DNA of 64,000 nt from Prochlorococcus marinus str. MIT 0912 (lineage in GTDB: Bacteria > Cyanobacteriota > Cyanobacteriia > PCC-6307 > Cyanobiaceae), in contig NZ_CP114783.1 of the NCBI RefSeq assembly GCF_027359595.1, positions 744,001-808,000 on the forward strand. The letters run 5' to 3'. Positions 18,177 through 25,342 of the stretch are shown here, piece after piece. A program made the position numbers and the translations under genes. The notes under the pieces are model-generated. The model was given only the letters and a program-made list of their open reading frames with translations, did no database searches and had not been told where the DNA came from. Position 1 is the first letter of the stretch. Every line of letters starts with the position of its first letter.

Positions 18177-19052
18177 TTAGTTAGTAGTTAGTTCTTTTGT
18201 TGGTTGCGATGCTATATGTGCAATGTTCCATAGATCAGACTGTGCTTCTTTAAGTATTGAGATAATCTTTTGATCCTTCCATACTTCACGATCTAACTGC
18301 TTAGCAAGAGACACAAGTTCTCTAGCTATAGATTCCTGAGTTACTTCTTTAACCTCAGTAGATTCAATGGTAATTGCTTCTTGATTGTCTGGGACTAGAT
18401 GAAGTTGAGATAATGGATTCTTCTTTCTACCTCTTGTCTCTTTTGTGTTTAGTGGGTATTCCTTTTTAAGTTGCTCTAATGCTTTGTACGTTAAAGGTTT
18501 ACCTATAAAGGAATCAGTCTTTGAATCCCATTGCTTTGTGTCTTCCTGATACCTCATCGCTTTAGCGATACCTTGATCAGTCATACCGCTAAGAAGGTAT
18601 TGAGAAGAGATAGGTAGAGTTAAGACAAACTCATAGATCTTAGCGATCCTTTGGTTAACTCCATACTTTCTACCTTTATATAATCCCTCTTGTAACCGCT
18701 TTTGGAATTCTGCAGCGGCTATAAGTTTATAGACATTACTTGGTTTAAATCCTCTTTCCTTTAATCCTTCTATCAACTGTTTTCTTAAGCGCTTAGCTCT
18801 GTAGTTGAATTGGTTATATGTTTCATCTGCTGTCAGTTTGTCTGTGTAGTTAAACCAGTTAACAGCAAACTCTAATGCTAATGATCCATACCTAATCTCT
18901 AGTTCTGTTGTCTTCTGTTTGAATTCCTCCAAACCTTTTAAGACTTCAGGACGTACAGTATCAAAGATGTTATGTAGATCAGTTTCATATCTGAAATCAT
19001 TATCACCTAGATCATTCTTAGGGGTAAATGTATTAATTAAATCGGATGTCAT
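18177..19052 (-). CDS. Element protein of unknown function (291 aa), possible DNA binder
   Basis: A 291-residue, mainly helical protein. Basic helices occur around residues 84-130 (RAKRLRKQL..GLKERGFKPSNVYKLIAAAEF), a helix-turn-helix-like spacing. A TRGRKK patch at 206-211 resembles an AT-hook, and the end is amphipathic helix. It is the largest gene between the small-gene block and the RNA polymerase, and its ATG overlaps the stop of the 51-codon gene upstream (ATGA). A role in replication, partition or transcription of the element is plausible but not demonstrated. Confidence 0.75.
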   Translation of the reverse strand: MTSDLINTFTPKNDLGDNDFRYETDLHNIFDTVRPEVLKGLEEFKQKTTELEIRYGSLALEFAVNWFNYTDKLTADETYNQFNYRAKRLRKQLIEGLKERGFKPSNVYKLIAAAEFQKRLQEGLYKGRKYGVNQRIAKIYEFVLTLPISSQYLLSGMTDQGIAKAMRYQEDTKQWDSKTDSFIGKPLTYKALEQLKKEYPLNTKETRGRKKNPLSQLHLVPDNQEAITIESTEVKEVTQESIARELVSLAKQLDREVWKDQKIISILKEAQSDLWNIAHIASQPTKELTTN

Positions 19053-19204
19053 TTATTCAACGTTGAATAGTTTAATGCTTTGCTTGTGGTGTATATAGTC
19101 TTGATCTTGTATGTATAAGTAGTTCTGTCGTCTGTTAAGACGGCAATCCCCTTAGTACATACTGTTAAACCTTGATCTTGTAGAGGTGAACCGACGCTGT
19201 TCAT
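19049..19204 (-). CDS. Small element protein (51 aa), possibly the 3' part of a broken gene
   Basis: A 51-codon frame beginning MNSVGSPLQDQGLTVCTKGI, whose stop overlaps the start of the 291-residue gene. Upstream, the same frame stays open for another 21 codons and then meets a TGA near 19268, beyond which a 21-codon frame beginning MKSILKPVRNSLTWLLRALG runs in phase. It could be one longer gene interrupted by a stop codon. Function unknown. Confidence 0.45.
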   Translation of the reverse strand: MNSVGSPLQDQGLTVCTKGIAVLTDDRTTYTYKIKTIYTTSKALNYSTLNK

Positions 19205-19433
19205 TTCGTCAGTTAACAGTCTGAGAATTATGGATCTACCTTGAATCCCTTTGCATATAATTCAAGTTCCTAGAGCTCTCAGCAACCAAGTCAAACTATT
19301 CCTAACTGGTTTTAGTATTGACTTCATTTATTTAGACAGGGTATCAACCTGTAAAAGCAGCGCTTCACGCTTCTTTCTCTATTAGACTGTCTAGTTAGTC
19401 GCTGAGATCCCAGTAAATACGTTAGAGAATATA

Positions 19434-21875
19434 TTAATTGAACATATAAGTAGAGTTTAGAACCTCTTCTAACACCCCTGTACCCTGCTCTAAGCGTGGT
19501 AGTTGCTCCTCTGTGACTCCTAAGTCATCCGCTAAGCGCGCTAATGGATCACCGCTGCATACATTATGAAACCCATGTCTGATTCTCTTCTTAGCTAGAT
19601 CTAAATCATTAGGTAGAACTTTAAAACAATCATGCACTACTACTAAAGGTTTACTCCAATCTTGGAAAGCAGACTTAAGAACACAAGAGTCATAGCTATG
19701 TACAAAATCAGGAGCTAGACTTGTCTTCATTCTGTTGTATGCAGGTTCTTTAATCTCTGTTAGTGGGATAGTGATCTTACCTAGATATGTTGAAGTGATT
19801 CTCTTAGTTACTTGCTCAACCTTTAATAAGTTGATTGAGTCAAGGTTAGGAGTATTCCAAGTAAATGAGGTATTACCATTCTTCTGTGCTATCCGATATA
19901 AATCTTTAATCCAGTCAAGCGCTTCAAACGCATCTGGGAATACTTGCTTACTTGCTTCTCTAAGTATTGAACAAATATCTGATACCGCTTGATAATCAAT
20001 CTTGTTAGGGAATAAACCTTGAGCTATGAAATATTCTTTTATCTCTCTTCTATTAGTCTGAAGCGTTGCTCCATAGATAACTTTCATCAGGATGATCTTA
20101 CCTAATGCTCTGTCTTCTAAGTAATCCGCTAACCATCTATGACTGTGAGATCGGTAAGCAATGTGTCTAGCAATCTTTAATACCTCTTTGTATGCGTCTC
20201 TAGGTGGATCGTTTATATCCTTAGGTGCAAATAGATTAGAAAATTCCATACCCTTAGGATCGCGTCTCATAGCGCTTAGAAGTTGCAACCCTGAGCTAGT
20301 AGCATCTGCTCCTATTGGGACATCCCATAAAGGTTTCTGCTTAGTTAATACAACTTGATTCCATTCCAGAGCGAGTTGTAGAAATTGCCACGGTTTATCT
20401 GCTTGACTCCATTCATCTATTAAACCTAAAGGAGTATTAGCTATTGCTTGTAAGAGTTCTTTATTCTGATAAGTCCATTTACTTCTATCTTCATAGTTAA
20501 CTTTACTTCCTATGAATGCTTCCCCTACTGCTTGCGCTGCATATTCTTCACCGCTTTTATCTAACTTGCATCCATCTGAGAAGGTTATAAGAGAGCGCTC
20601 AAAGTCTGAAGAATCCTCATGTAGAAATGATTGTTGAGGATACATCCTACCTCTGTAATCGCAGCTCCAACTTAAATAGAAGCGCGATTCACTCATGAAC
20701 TGCTTAGCAACAGTAAGAGCTAGTCTTGTATTCCTACTCTTAGCGATTGCTTCTCTATGCGCTACATGTATTTGATGAGTTTCATCTACCCATGCTTTTC
20801 TAAGTGGATCGCTTTTATCTTTGCTTGATAGATAGGAAGGCATTCTTTCATGCAATCTAGGATGATCAAAGACAGCATTAAAAGAACCGATAGTGTAACC
20901 CTTTTCTAAGCAGCGGTAAGCAAGATTGAAGACAGTATGATCTACATTCCAAGCAGTTCTACTTAGTGTGTTGAGTAGATTAATTGCATCAGTTCCAAAC
21001 TTAGTATCTGAATAGAAACTCCTACATAGATTTAAGTTTGTTCTAAACCATTCTTGGTAATATCCTCCTGAGTTGTTATGTCTTGATGCTCCTGTTTGCG
21101 ACTCCCATTCTTTAGGAATATCAATTAGTGGATACTTAAATACTTCTCTTTCTTCTAATGCTGTTTGATATTTGATTGACTGTGCTTTGACTTGCTCGCT
21201 TAGTCGGTAGTAAGTCTGTTGTTTCTTACCTGTTCTAAGTGGATATGATTCAACGATTCCAAATGATTCAGCAACGTGTAAGACAAACGCTCCAACATGA
21301 AATCTATCGCTGTCTTTCCAGTCTTGGAATAGTTCTTCTTTACTCCAGTCATGCTTATTAGTAAGCAACTTCTGTGCTGTCTGTTTCGCTCCCTGTCGTC
21401 TGTAACTGGGTGTTGAACCCTTTGTGTTGTTCTGCTTGTGTATCGCTGCTACAACCTCGTCTGGAGCGCGCTGATAGTAGAACTCATTACGCATCTCATC
21501 TTCTAGTCTTCTCCCTATCTTCTTGAATCCTTCCTGTACTTTTGGTTTACTACCTTCACATGTATAGAAAGAATCGAAGATAGTAATTAGTGAGATATAA
21601 GAAACTAAATCAGGATCAACTAAGTATTCAAATAATTCTTGCATCTTCCTGAAACCTAAGGAGAGCGCGCTAGTTGTTGCTCTTCCTCTTGCTTTCTTAC
21701 CTGTTGCTTTTACTAACTCTTGTCCAAAGGGTTGAACATATTGTCTAACAAAGTCATTAGCAAATCCTGTGCTTGAACCGTAGTTCTTATCTTGTGCTTG
21801 TCTTAAATCCTTTCTTAATTTATCTGTCGCTAATCTACTTAGCGTTATCTCATGATTTACTTGTCTGTTATTCAT
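19434..21875 (-). CDS. Single-subunit DNA-directed RNA polymerase, T7 type
   Basis: An 813-residue protein aligned by eye with phage T7 RNA polymerase (883 residues). SCDYRGRMYP (404-413) matches the T7 DWRGRVY element. The metal-binding aspartate of motif A is D524 in GADATSSGLQLLSAMRRD; motif B, R-x3-K-x7-YG, is R589, K593, Y601 with exact T7 spacing; and the motif C aspartate is D749 in VVHDCF, with the FVHS histidine at 726. The enzyme therefore looks active. It would transcribe from its own promoter class, which I could not identify. It lies between a terminator and the 291-residue protein gene, with a plausible AAGG ribosome binding site. Confidence 0.95.
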   Translation of the reverse strand: MNNRQVNHEITLSRLATDKLRKDLRQAQDKNYGSSTGFANDFVRQYVQPFGQELVKATGKKARGRATTSALSLGFRKMQELFEYLVDPDLVSYISLITIFDSFYTCEGSKPKVQEGFKKIGRRLEDEMRNEFYYQRAPDEVVAAIHKQNNTKGSTPSYRRQGAKQTAQKLLTNKHDWSKEELFQDWKDSDRFHVGAFVLHVAESFGIVESYPLRTGKKQQTYYRLSEQVKAQSIKYQTALEEREVFKYPLIDIPKEWESQTGASRHNNSGGYYQEWFRTNLNLCRSFYSDTKFGTDAINLLNTLSRTAWNVDHTVFNLAYRCLEKGYTIGSFNAVFDHPRLHERMPSYLSSKDKSDPLRKAWVDETHQIHVAHREAIAKSRNTRLALTVAKQFMSESRFYLSWSCDYRGRMYPQQSFLHEDSSDFERSLITFSDGCKLDKSGEEYAAQAVGEAFIGSKVNYEDRSKWTYQNKELLQAIANTPLGLIDEWSQADKPWQFLQLALEWNQVVLTKQKPLWDVPIGADATSSGLQLLSAMRRDPKGMEFSNLFAPKDINDPPRDAYKEVLKIARHIAYRSHSHRWLADYLEDRALGKIILMKVIYGATLQTNRREIKEYFIAQGLFPNKIDYQAVSDICSILREASKQVFPDAFEALDWIKDLYRIAQKNGNTSFTWNTPNLDSINLLKVEQVTKRITSTYLGKITIPLTEIKEPAYNRMKTSLAPDFVHSYDSCVLKSAFQDWSKPLVVVHDCFKVLPNDLDLAKKRIRHGFHNVCSGDPLARLADDLGVTEEQLPRLEQGTGVLEEVLNSTYMFN

Positions 21876-21935
21876 ACGATTAAATTACCTTATATTTATT
21901 GATATGGAATAGTGTCTTGCGTTATCAATGACAAT

Positions 21936-21964
21936 TAAAAACCCCGCTTATGACAGCAGGGTTA
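21936..21964 (-). terminator. Terminator between the small membrane gene and the RNA polymerase gene
   Basis: On the minus strand AACCCTGC, a loop and GCGGGGTT followed by T's form a hairpin and U-tract. It ends the transcript of the 51-residue membrane protein, so the polymerase probably has its own promoter in 21876-21936. Confidence 0.7.
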
Positions 21965-21971
21965 GAGTTTA

Positions 21972-22127
21972 TTAAAAGACAAATGCTGAGATAATAGCAG
22001 TAGCACTTAGATAGAAGAGAGTCATAGTTGCTTTCTCTTGTGCTTGAAGTCGCTTGTCTAATCCCTCAGCGGTTTTAAGTAGCTCAGGTTTGAGCATTTT
22101 AGATAAGACACGAGTTGATGAAGTCAT
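21972..22127 (-). CDS. Small single-helix membrane protein (51 aa)
   Basis: A 51-codon frame beginning MTSSTRVLSKMLKPELLKTA and ending with a hydrophobic helix, LFYLSATAIISAFVF. The N-terminal half is an amphipathic helix. The arrangement (short soluble helix plus one C-terminal membrane helix) could be a membrane anchor or toxin-like peptide. It has its own terminator and lies between the integrase and the polymerase. Confidence 0.55.
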   Translation of the reverse strand: MTSSTRVLSKMLKPELLKTAEGLDKRLQAQEKATMTLFYLSATAIISAFVF

Positions 22128-22315
22128 TTGAAGTGAGTGTGTGAATGAGTTCCAAGCGCGAAGCTTGGGAATACGAGCAATTAGTGGATGAACTAAAACC
22201 AGAGCTGTCTCTTACTCGTTTGAATTGGATGTATTAACCTTCTTTCCTAAACCTTTTGCTTAATCTCAGAGCGTATCGGTGAGTTAAGCATTACTAATAT
22301 AGCATATAAACATTG

Positions 22316-22340
22316 AAAAAGCACCCATTACTGAGTGCTT
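22316..22340 (-). terminator. Terminator after the 20-codon hydrophobic frame
   Basis: On the minus strand AAGCACTC-AGTAAT-GGGTGCTT followed by T's. It closes whatever is transcribed leftward from 22369-22431 and possibly from the integrase. Confidence 0.65.
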
Positions 22341-22368
22341 AGGGAGTTATTCGATTGTGGTGAATGAT

Positions 22369-22431
22369 CTAGACGTTAGTTACCGTAATAAGAATGACTT
22401 GAAGTGCGATGAGAGTGAAAAGAGTAACCAT
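22369..22431 (-). CDS. Possible 20-residue hydrophobic peptide
   Basis: A 20-codon frame, MVTLFTLIALQVILITVTNV, is almost wholly hydrophobic, has a GAGGATTA ribosome binding site and is followed by a terminator. The size is at the limit of what can be believed, but the three signals together are suggestive of a small membrane peptide gene. Confidence 0.35.
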   Translation of the reverse strand: MVTLFTLIALQVILITVTNV

Positions 22432-22518
22432 TAATCCTCACATTAAATGGGTTCAATTAAATAAAAGCGTGATTGTGTCCACATTGCTAACCAATATATT
22501 CAGATTGCTAAGTGTCTA

Positions 22519-24072
22519 CTACTTAATCTTAAGCGGATTAGATTTATTTTTACTTTGCTTCAGTGATTCCTTCGGTTTATCAGAGAGTTTAGTTCCATCT
22601 AAAGCTAACTTATCCCAATCATCTACATTCTCTAAAGACATTATTACTTTCTTTTCTTTCTTCTTACCTATTGTTCTAGATACTGCTTCTGCTGTTCTCT
22701 TCCTTACATCAGAGCGATCATAGTGACGTTGCAACATCTCTAAGCTATGTCCTGTGATCTTCTTAATTAAGTAGATGTCTTTACCTTCATCAATCTGATT
22801 AGTTATGTAAGAGGAGCGCAAAGAGTAGAGAGTGTATTTCTTATCTGATCTAACAGGAGATAATACTAAAGATAAGTTAGTTCTAAGATCACTCCAAGCT
22901 AGAGAGAACTGTGAATAGGGATAAGGTTTATCAGTATGAGGATTGAAGAATACATAATCTTTTGGAGTTACCTTTCTCAATCCCACTTGTCTTCTATATT
23001 CATTAACGTGTCTTCTCCATCTGCTTAGGAATTCTGTACAGTTGCAAGGTATATCACGTGTTTCTCCTGTCTTGGAATAACGAATAAAGAGATTAGTGAT
23101 AACGATATCTATATACTTCCCTGTCGCTGCATTCATATTGAATGAATCCTGTATCTCTATATCCTCCCAACGTAATCCTCCTTTAAGAACTCTTTTAATT
23201 ACGTATGATCCATCACTCTGTGCTTCTCTTATCTTCTCTTCTTTCCCTACTAATTCACTAGGACGAGCACCAGTATTGTATAAGACAAGAATTAGTGTTC
23301 TGAATAATTCTCTCCAATAGTGATTCCTTCTCCAGTTATTAGTTTTAGTTTCCTCCTTTACTGCTTCATCACTCCATTGCTTTAAGTAACGATGAACATG
23401 TCCCCATTGATCTAAAGGTATTGGTGGGTTTGCATCTAATTCATCTTTCCTTTGTTTAATGATTTCAAAGGTAGGTTTTAGATCTATGTACTCCTTATCG
23501 TTTAGATATTTAAACCATTCAGCAAGATGAACTATATCTCTCTTAACTGTTGAATCCTTTGGAATTATGGTTTTACCTCTTGAGTTAGGGATTAGTTTGA
23601 ACCCTTCATTCTTTCTCCATCTACTGAAACTCTCAAAGGTATCTCTCTTTATCTGATCTACATATGTGATCTTCTTCTCTTTGGTTATAAAGAGTATTCC
23701 AGCATTCTGAAGTGAACTAACCTTAGCTCTAAGAGTAGTTAAAGCCATACTCCCTGCTCTATTCCGCTCTTCATTCAAAAGTATCCATTCCTTAATTAGA
23801 TCAACTACCTTATACCTTCTTACTGGTACACCCTCTTCATCTATATCTCCCTGAAATGCTAAATATAAATCCTCTGCTTTAAGTATTGCTCTCTTCTCAT
23901 CGAGTTCATCTAAGCATCTAACTATATACTTACTACCCTTCGCTTTATTGTTTACTCGATACTTGAAATACCAAGAAGTTGGACGCCCTTCAAACATATA
24001 TATCTTGCATCTACCACCCAAGACATCGCGGGCTAAAGGTGCACCATTTTCATCTCGTGCTACCTTGCTCAT
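22519..24072 (-). CDS. Tyrosine recombinase (integrase) of the element
   Basis: A 517-residue tyrosine recombinase. Catalytic residues visible: R270 (TGARPSE), K334 (YSKTGETR), R419 (LYSLRSSY), H442 (TGHSLEM) and the nucleophile Y451 (QRHYDRS). The usual first histidine of the H-x-x-R box is a tyrosine (Y416). A large N-terminal region (1-210) should hold the arm- and core-binding domains. The gene sits at the right end of the element with its start 40 bases from the GGAGAAC repeats, the normal place for an integrase beside its attachment site. It should carry out insertion at, and excision from, the glyQ 5' end. Confidence 0.95.
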   Translation of the reverse strand: MSKVARDENGAPLARDVLGGRCKIYMFEGRPTSWYFKYRVNNKAKGSKYIVRCLDELDEKRAILKAEDLYLAFQGDIDEEGVPVRRYKVVDLIKEWILLNEERNRAGSMALTTLRAKVSSLQNAGILFITKEKKITYVDQIKRDTFESFSRWRKNEGFKLIPNSRGKTIIPKDSTVKRDIVHLAEWFKYLNDKEYIDLKPTFEIIKQRKDELDANPPIPLDQWGHVHRYLKQWSDEAVKEETKTNNWRRNHYWRELFRTLILVLYNTGARPSELVGKEEKIREAQSDGSYVIKRVLKGGLRWEDIEIQDSFNMNAATGKYIDIVITNLFIRYSKTGETRDIPCNCTEFLSRWRRHVNEYRRQVGLRKVTPKDYVFFNPHTDKPYPYSQFSLAWSDLRTNLSLVLSPVRSDKKYTLYSLRSSYITNQIDEGKDIYLIKKITGHSLEMLQRHYDRSDVRKRTAEAVSRTIGKKKEKKVIMSLENVDDWDKLALDGTKLSDKPKESLKQSKNKSNPLKIK

Positions 24073-24081
24073 ATAGATGAG

Positions 24082-24135
24082 GGAGAACTGATCTAGTTAT
24101 ACTATACCTAATAGGAGAACAAAGGGAGAACAACG
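24082..24135. repeat. Right arm: GGAGAAC repeats upstream of the integrase
   Basis: GGAGAAC at 24082-24088, 24114-24120 and 24125-24131. The last two, 11 bp apart, lie in the 24-bp block 24112-24135 that copies 15312-15335 with two mismatches. Probable integrase arm-type sites, which would also overlap the integrase promoter. Confidence 0.65.
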
Positions 24136-24160
24136 TTTGAGATCCCTTGCTATGACTGTG

Positions 24161-24187
24161 TTATGTACTGCTGTCCTGAAAGTACAT
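24161..24187 (-). pseudogene. Orphan first codons of glyQ at the element's right end
   Basis: Read leftward from 24187: ATG TAC TTT CAG GAC AGC AGT ACA TAA, that is M-Y-F-Q-D then three non-glyQ residues and a stop. The first five codons encode the start of GlyQ. This marks where glyQ began before insertion; the native leader would be the DNA just to the right (24190 onward). Confidence 0.65.
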
Positions 24188-24189
24188 TA
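24172..24189. other. attR core
   Basis: TGTCCTGAAAGTACATTA, the right-hand copy of the 18-bp core at 15261-15278 (16 of 18 identical). It lies outside the GGAGAAC arm block, mirroring the left end. Confidence 0.75.
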
Positions 24190-24200
24190 GTGTTGATATG

Positions 24201-24261
24201 ACTGGAGTTAGAGGTAATCAGCTTAACTTGGCAGGGCTTACAACAAAGAAGTAACTCCAGT
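24201..24261. other. 10-bp perfect inverted repeat beside attR
   Basis: ACTGGAGTTA (24201-24210) and TAACTCCAGT (24252-24261) are exact reverse complements around a 41-base loop, starting 11 bases from the attR core. It may be the displaced glyQ leader, a small RNA or part of the recombination site. Confidence 0.4.
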
Positions 24262-24309
24262 ACCCCTCGTTTTCAAATAGCTCAACCAAGAAAATCAGTT
24301 AGATTCTAA

Positions 24310-24489
24310 ATCAACTATCGAGCATTTAAAGCTGAGTATTTAGATGAGGACAAACCTAAAAATAAGTATATTTACTCATTAGAGAAAAAAGAAAAATGCA
24401 TTTACATAGCCAGAGAAACAGAAGCAAGTGTAATTAGCTTGTTAGCTGGAATTATAGTTTGTAATTACATACTTTTTTTTAAAAATTGA
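24310..24489 (+). pseudogene. Open frame without a start codon, possible gene remnant
   Basis: Fifty-nine sense codons with no ATG, GTG or TTG at the head, bounded upstream by a stop at 24307. The translation ends with a plausible membrane helix (ISLLAGIIVCNYILFF). It lies just outside the element. The remaining sequence from 24262 to 24650 is AT-rich with nothing else I can support. Confidence 0.25.
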
Positions 24490-24649
24490 TATACATAAGA
24501 ATTAACATCAATAGTAATTCTTATGTAATAAAGTTTTAAAAATCTATTTACAAAAAATAAAGAATTAAATTATTATCAATTAGAAAAACTTTCTGCTAAA
24601 TCAAAAATATTTAAGCAAAATCAAATATTGTGCAGCCAAGAACAAAAAG

Positions 24650-24665
24650 ATAGTACATTAGTATC
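24650..24665. promoter_or_regulatory. LexA-like box before the second module, one mismatch
   Basis: AGTACATTAGTATC (24652-24665) fits RGTACNNNDGTWCB except for one base. The 14-mer at 24650-24663 is the exact reverse complement of 26887-26900, which overlaps the perfect box at 26885. It lies 54 bases before the ATG at 24719. Confidence 0.45.
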
Positions 24666-24718
24666 CATTGTTCCGATTCGTCACAAGGCGTATATTAAAT
24701 GCGTATTTAGCTAAACCC

Positions 24719-25339
24719 ATGGAATTATCGCCCACGGAGGTGGTTGACTTAGCGAATATTCCGCTCAACAGCGAAGTCACCAAGGGGCTGGTGCCCGCAC
24801 AAGTAGAGTACGTCAAAGAATCTGTCGCAGAAATAAACGAAGAACTGAGCTGCGTTGGGCAATCACTAAGAGCCGTGGCGGCCAACCTCTCCGACATAAA
24901 GAGCAACATCAAGCCTGGGAACTGGAGAGCCTTCTTGAAGTCAGGAGCGATCAACTGCTCAGAACGTTTTGCTATTGACCTCGTAAGTGCATACACAAAC
25001 TGGTTAGGTGGCTCTGATATAGACGACAACATGCTTGCTTCACTAACGCCCAGATCGTTAGCATTGATGGGAAGCAAAGGCGTGACTGACAAGGAGCGGC
25101 AAAAGGTATTTGATGCCGTTGGGAACGGCGAAAGAATGACAGAAGCGACTGTAAGAATCCTGGTGAAAGGGAACAAGAAAAAAGCCAGCAAAGCCTCACA
25201 AAAAAGTGAAAGTGAAAAGATTAAATCACTGAAAGAAAAGATCGAGACTTACAAAAAAGTCATTAATAACCTTCAAGATGAAAATAAAAAACTTAGTAAA
25301 TTACTATCAAATAGAGAAAAAATTGAGTCCCTTGTCTAG
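24719..25339 (+). CDS. Paralogue of the element coiled-coil protein
   Basis: I start this at MELSPTEVVDLANIPL (206 residues); the frame is open from 24668. Residues 1-150 align with the element protein at 16168, including TKGL, the NW-containing helix and a TPRSLALMG segment opposite ARTLAKIG. The last 45 residues are a lysine-rich coiled coil (KIKSLKEKIETYKKVINNLQ). Base composition changes abruptly within the gene: about 50% G+C up to roughly 25190, then 20-27%. It opens a run of small genes and has a LexA-like box upstream. Function unknown; probably the same as its paralogue. Confidence 0.75.
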   Translation: MELSPTEVVDLANIPLNSEVTKGLVPAQVEYVKESVAEINEELSCVGQSLRAVAANLSDIKSNIKPGNWRAFLKSGAINCSERFAIDLVSAYTNWLGGSDIDDNMLASLTPRSLALMGSKGVTDKERQKVFDAVGNGERMTEATVRILVKGNKKKASKASQKSESEKIKSLKEKIETYKKVINNLQDENKKLSKLLSNREKIESLV

Positions 25340-25342
25340 GAA

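Larger units (their letters stand above)
15261..24189. mobile_element. Integrative element with tyrosine recombinase and T7-type RNA polymerase
   Basis: About 8.9 kb bounded by an imperfect 18-bp core repeat (15261-15278 and 24172-24189), with GGAGAAC repeats just inside each end. Contents: a DUF1651 protein, iterons, a LexA-type box and a coiled-coil protein plus membrane protein on the plus strand, structured non-coding DNA, then a minus-strand block of short proteins, a 291-residue protein, a single-subunit RNA polymerase, a 51-residue membrane protein and the integrase next to the right end. G+C is somewhat higher than in the flanks. No structural phage genes are recognisable. It could be a satellite, a decayed cyanopodovirus early region or a relative of known Prochlorococcus integrative elements. 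Confidence 0.85.

Noticed and set aside
18177-19052. Naming the 291-residue protein a replication initiator
   Set aside because: Its basic helices and RGRKK patch fit a DNA binder, but no Rep, primase or helicase motif is visible.
19155-19170. LexA-like AGTACATACTGTT within the element
   Set aside because: The two half-sites are one base too far apart and it lies inside a coding frame.
22146-22238. A 30-codon plus-strand frame (MSSKREAWEYEQLVDELKPE)
   Set aside because: Protein-like and with an upstream GAGTG, but too short and isolated to support; it may be real if homologous elements conserve it.
22409-22723. A 104-codon plus-strand frame
   Set aside because: Mostly antisense to the integrase C-terminus; composition is that of a shadow frame.
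15261-24189. Calling the element a complete prophage
   Set aside because: No capsid, portal, terminase, tail, lysis or DNA polymerase gene can be recognised, and the space left is too small.
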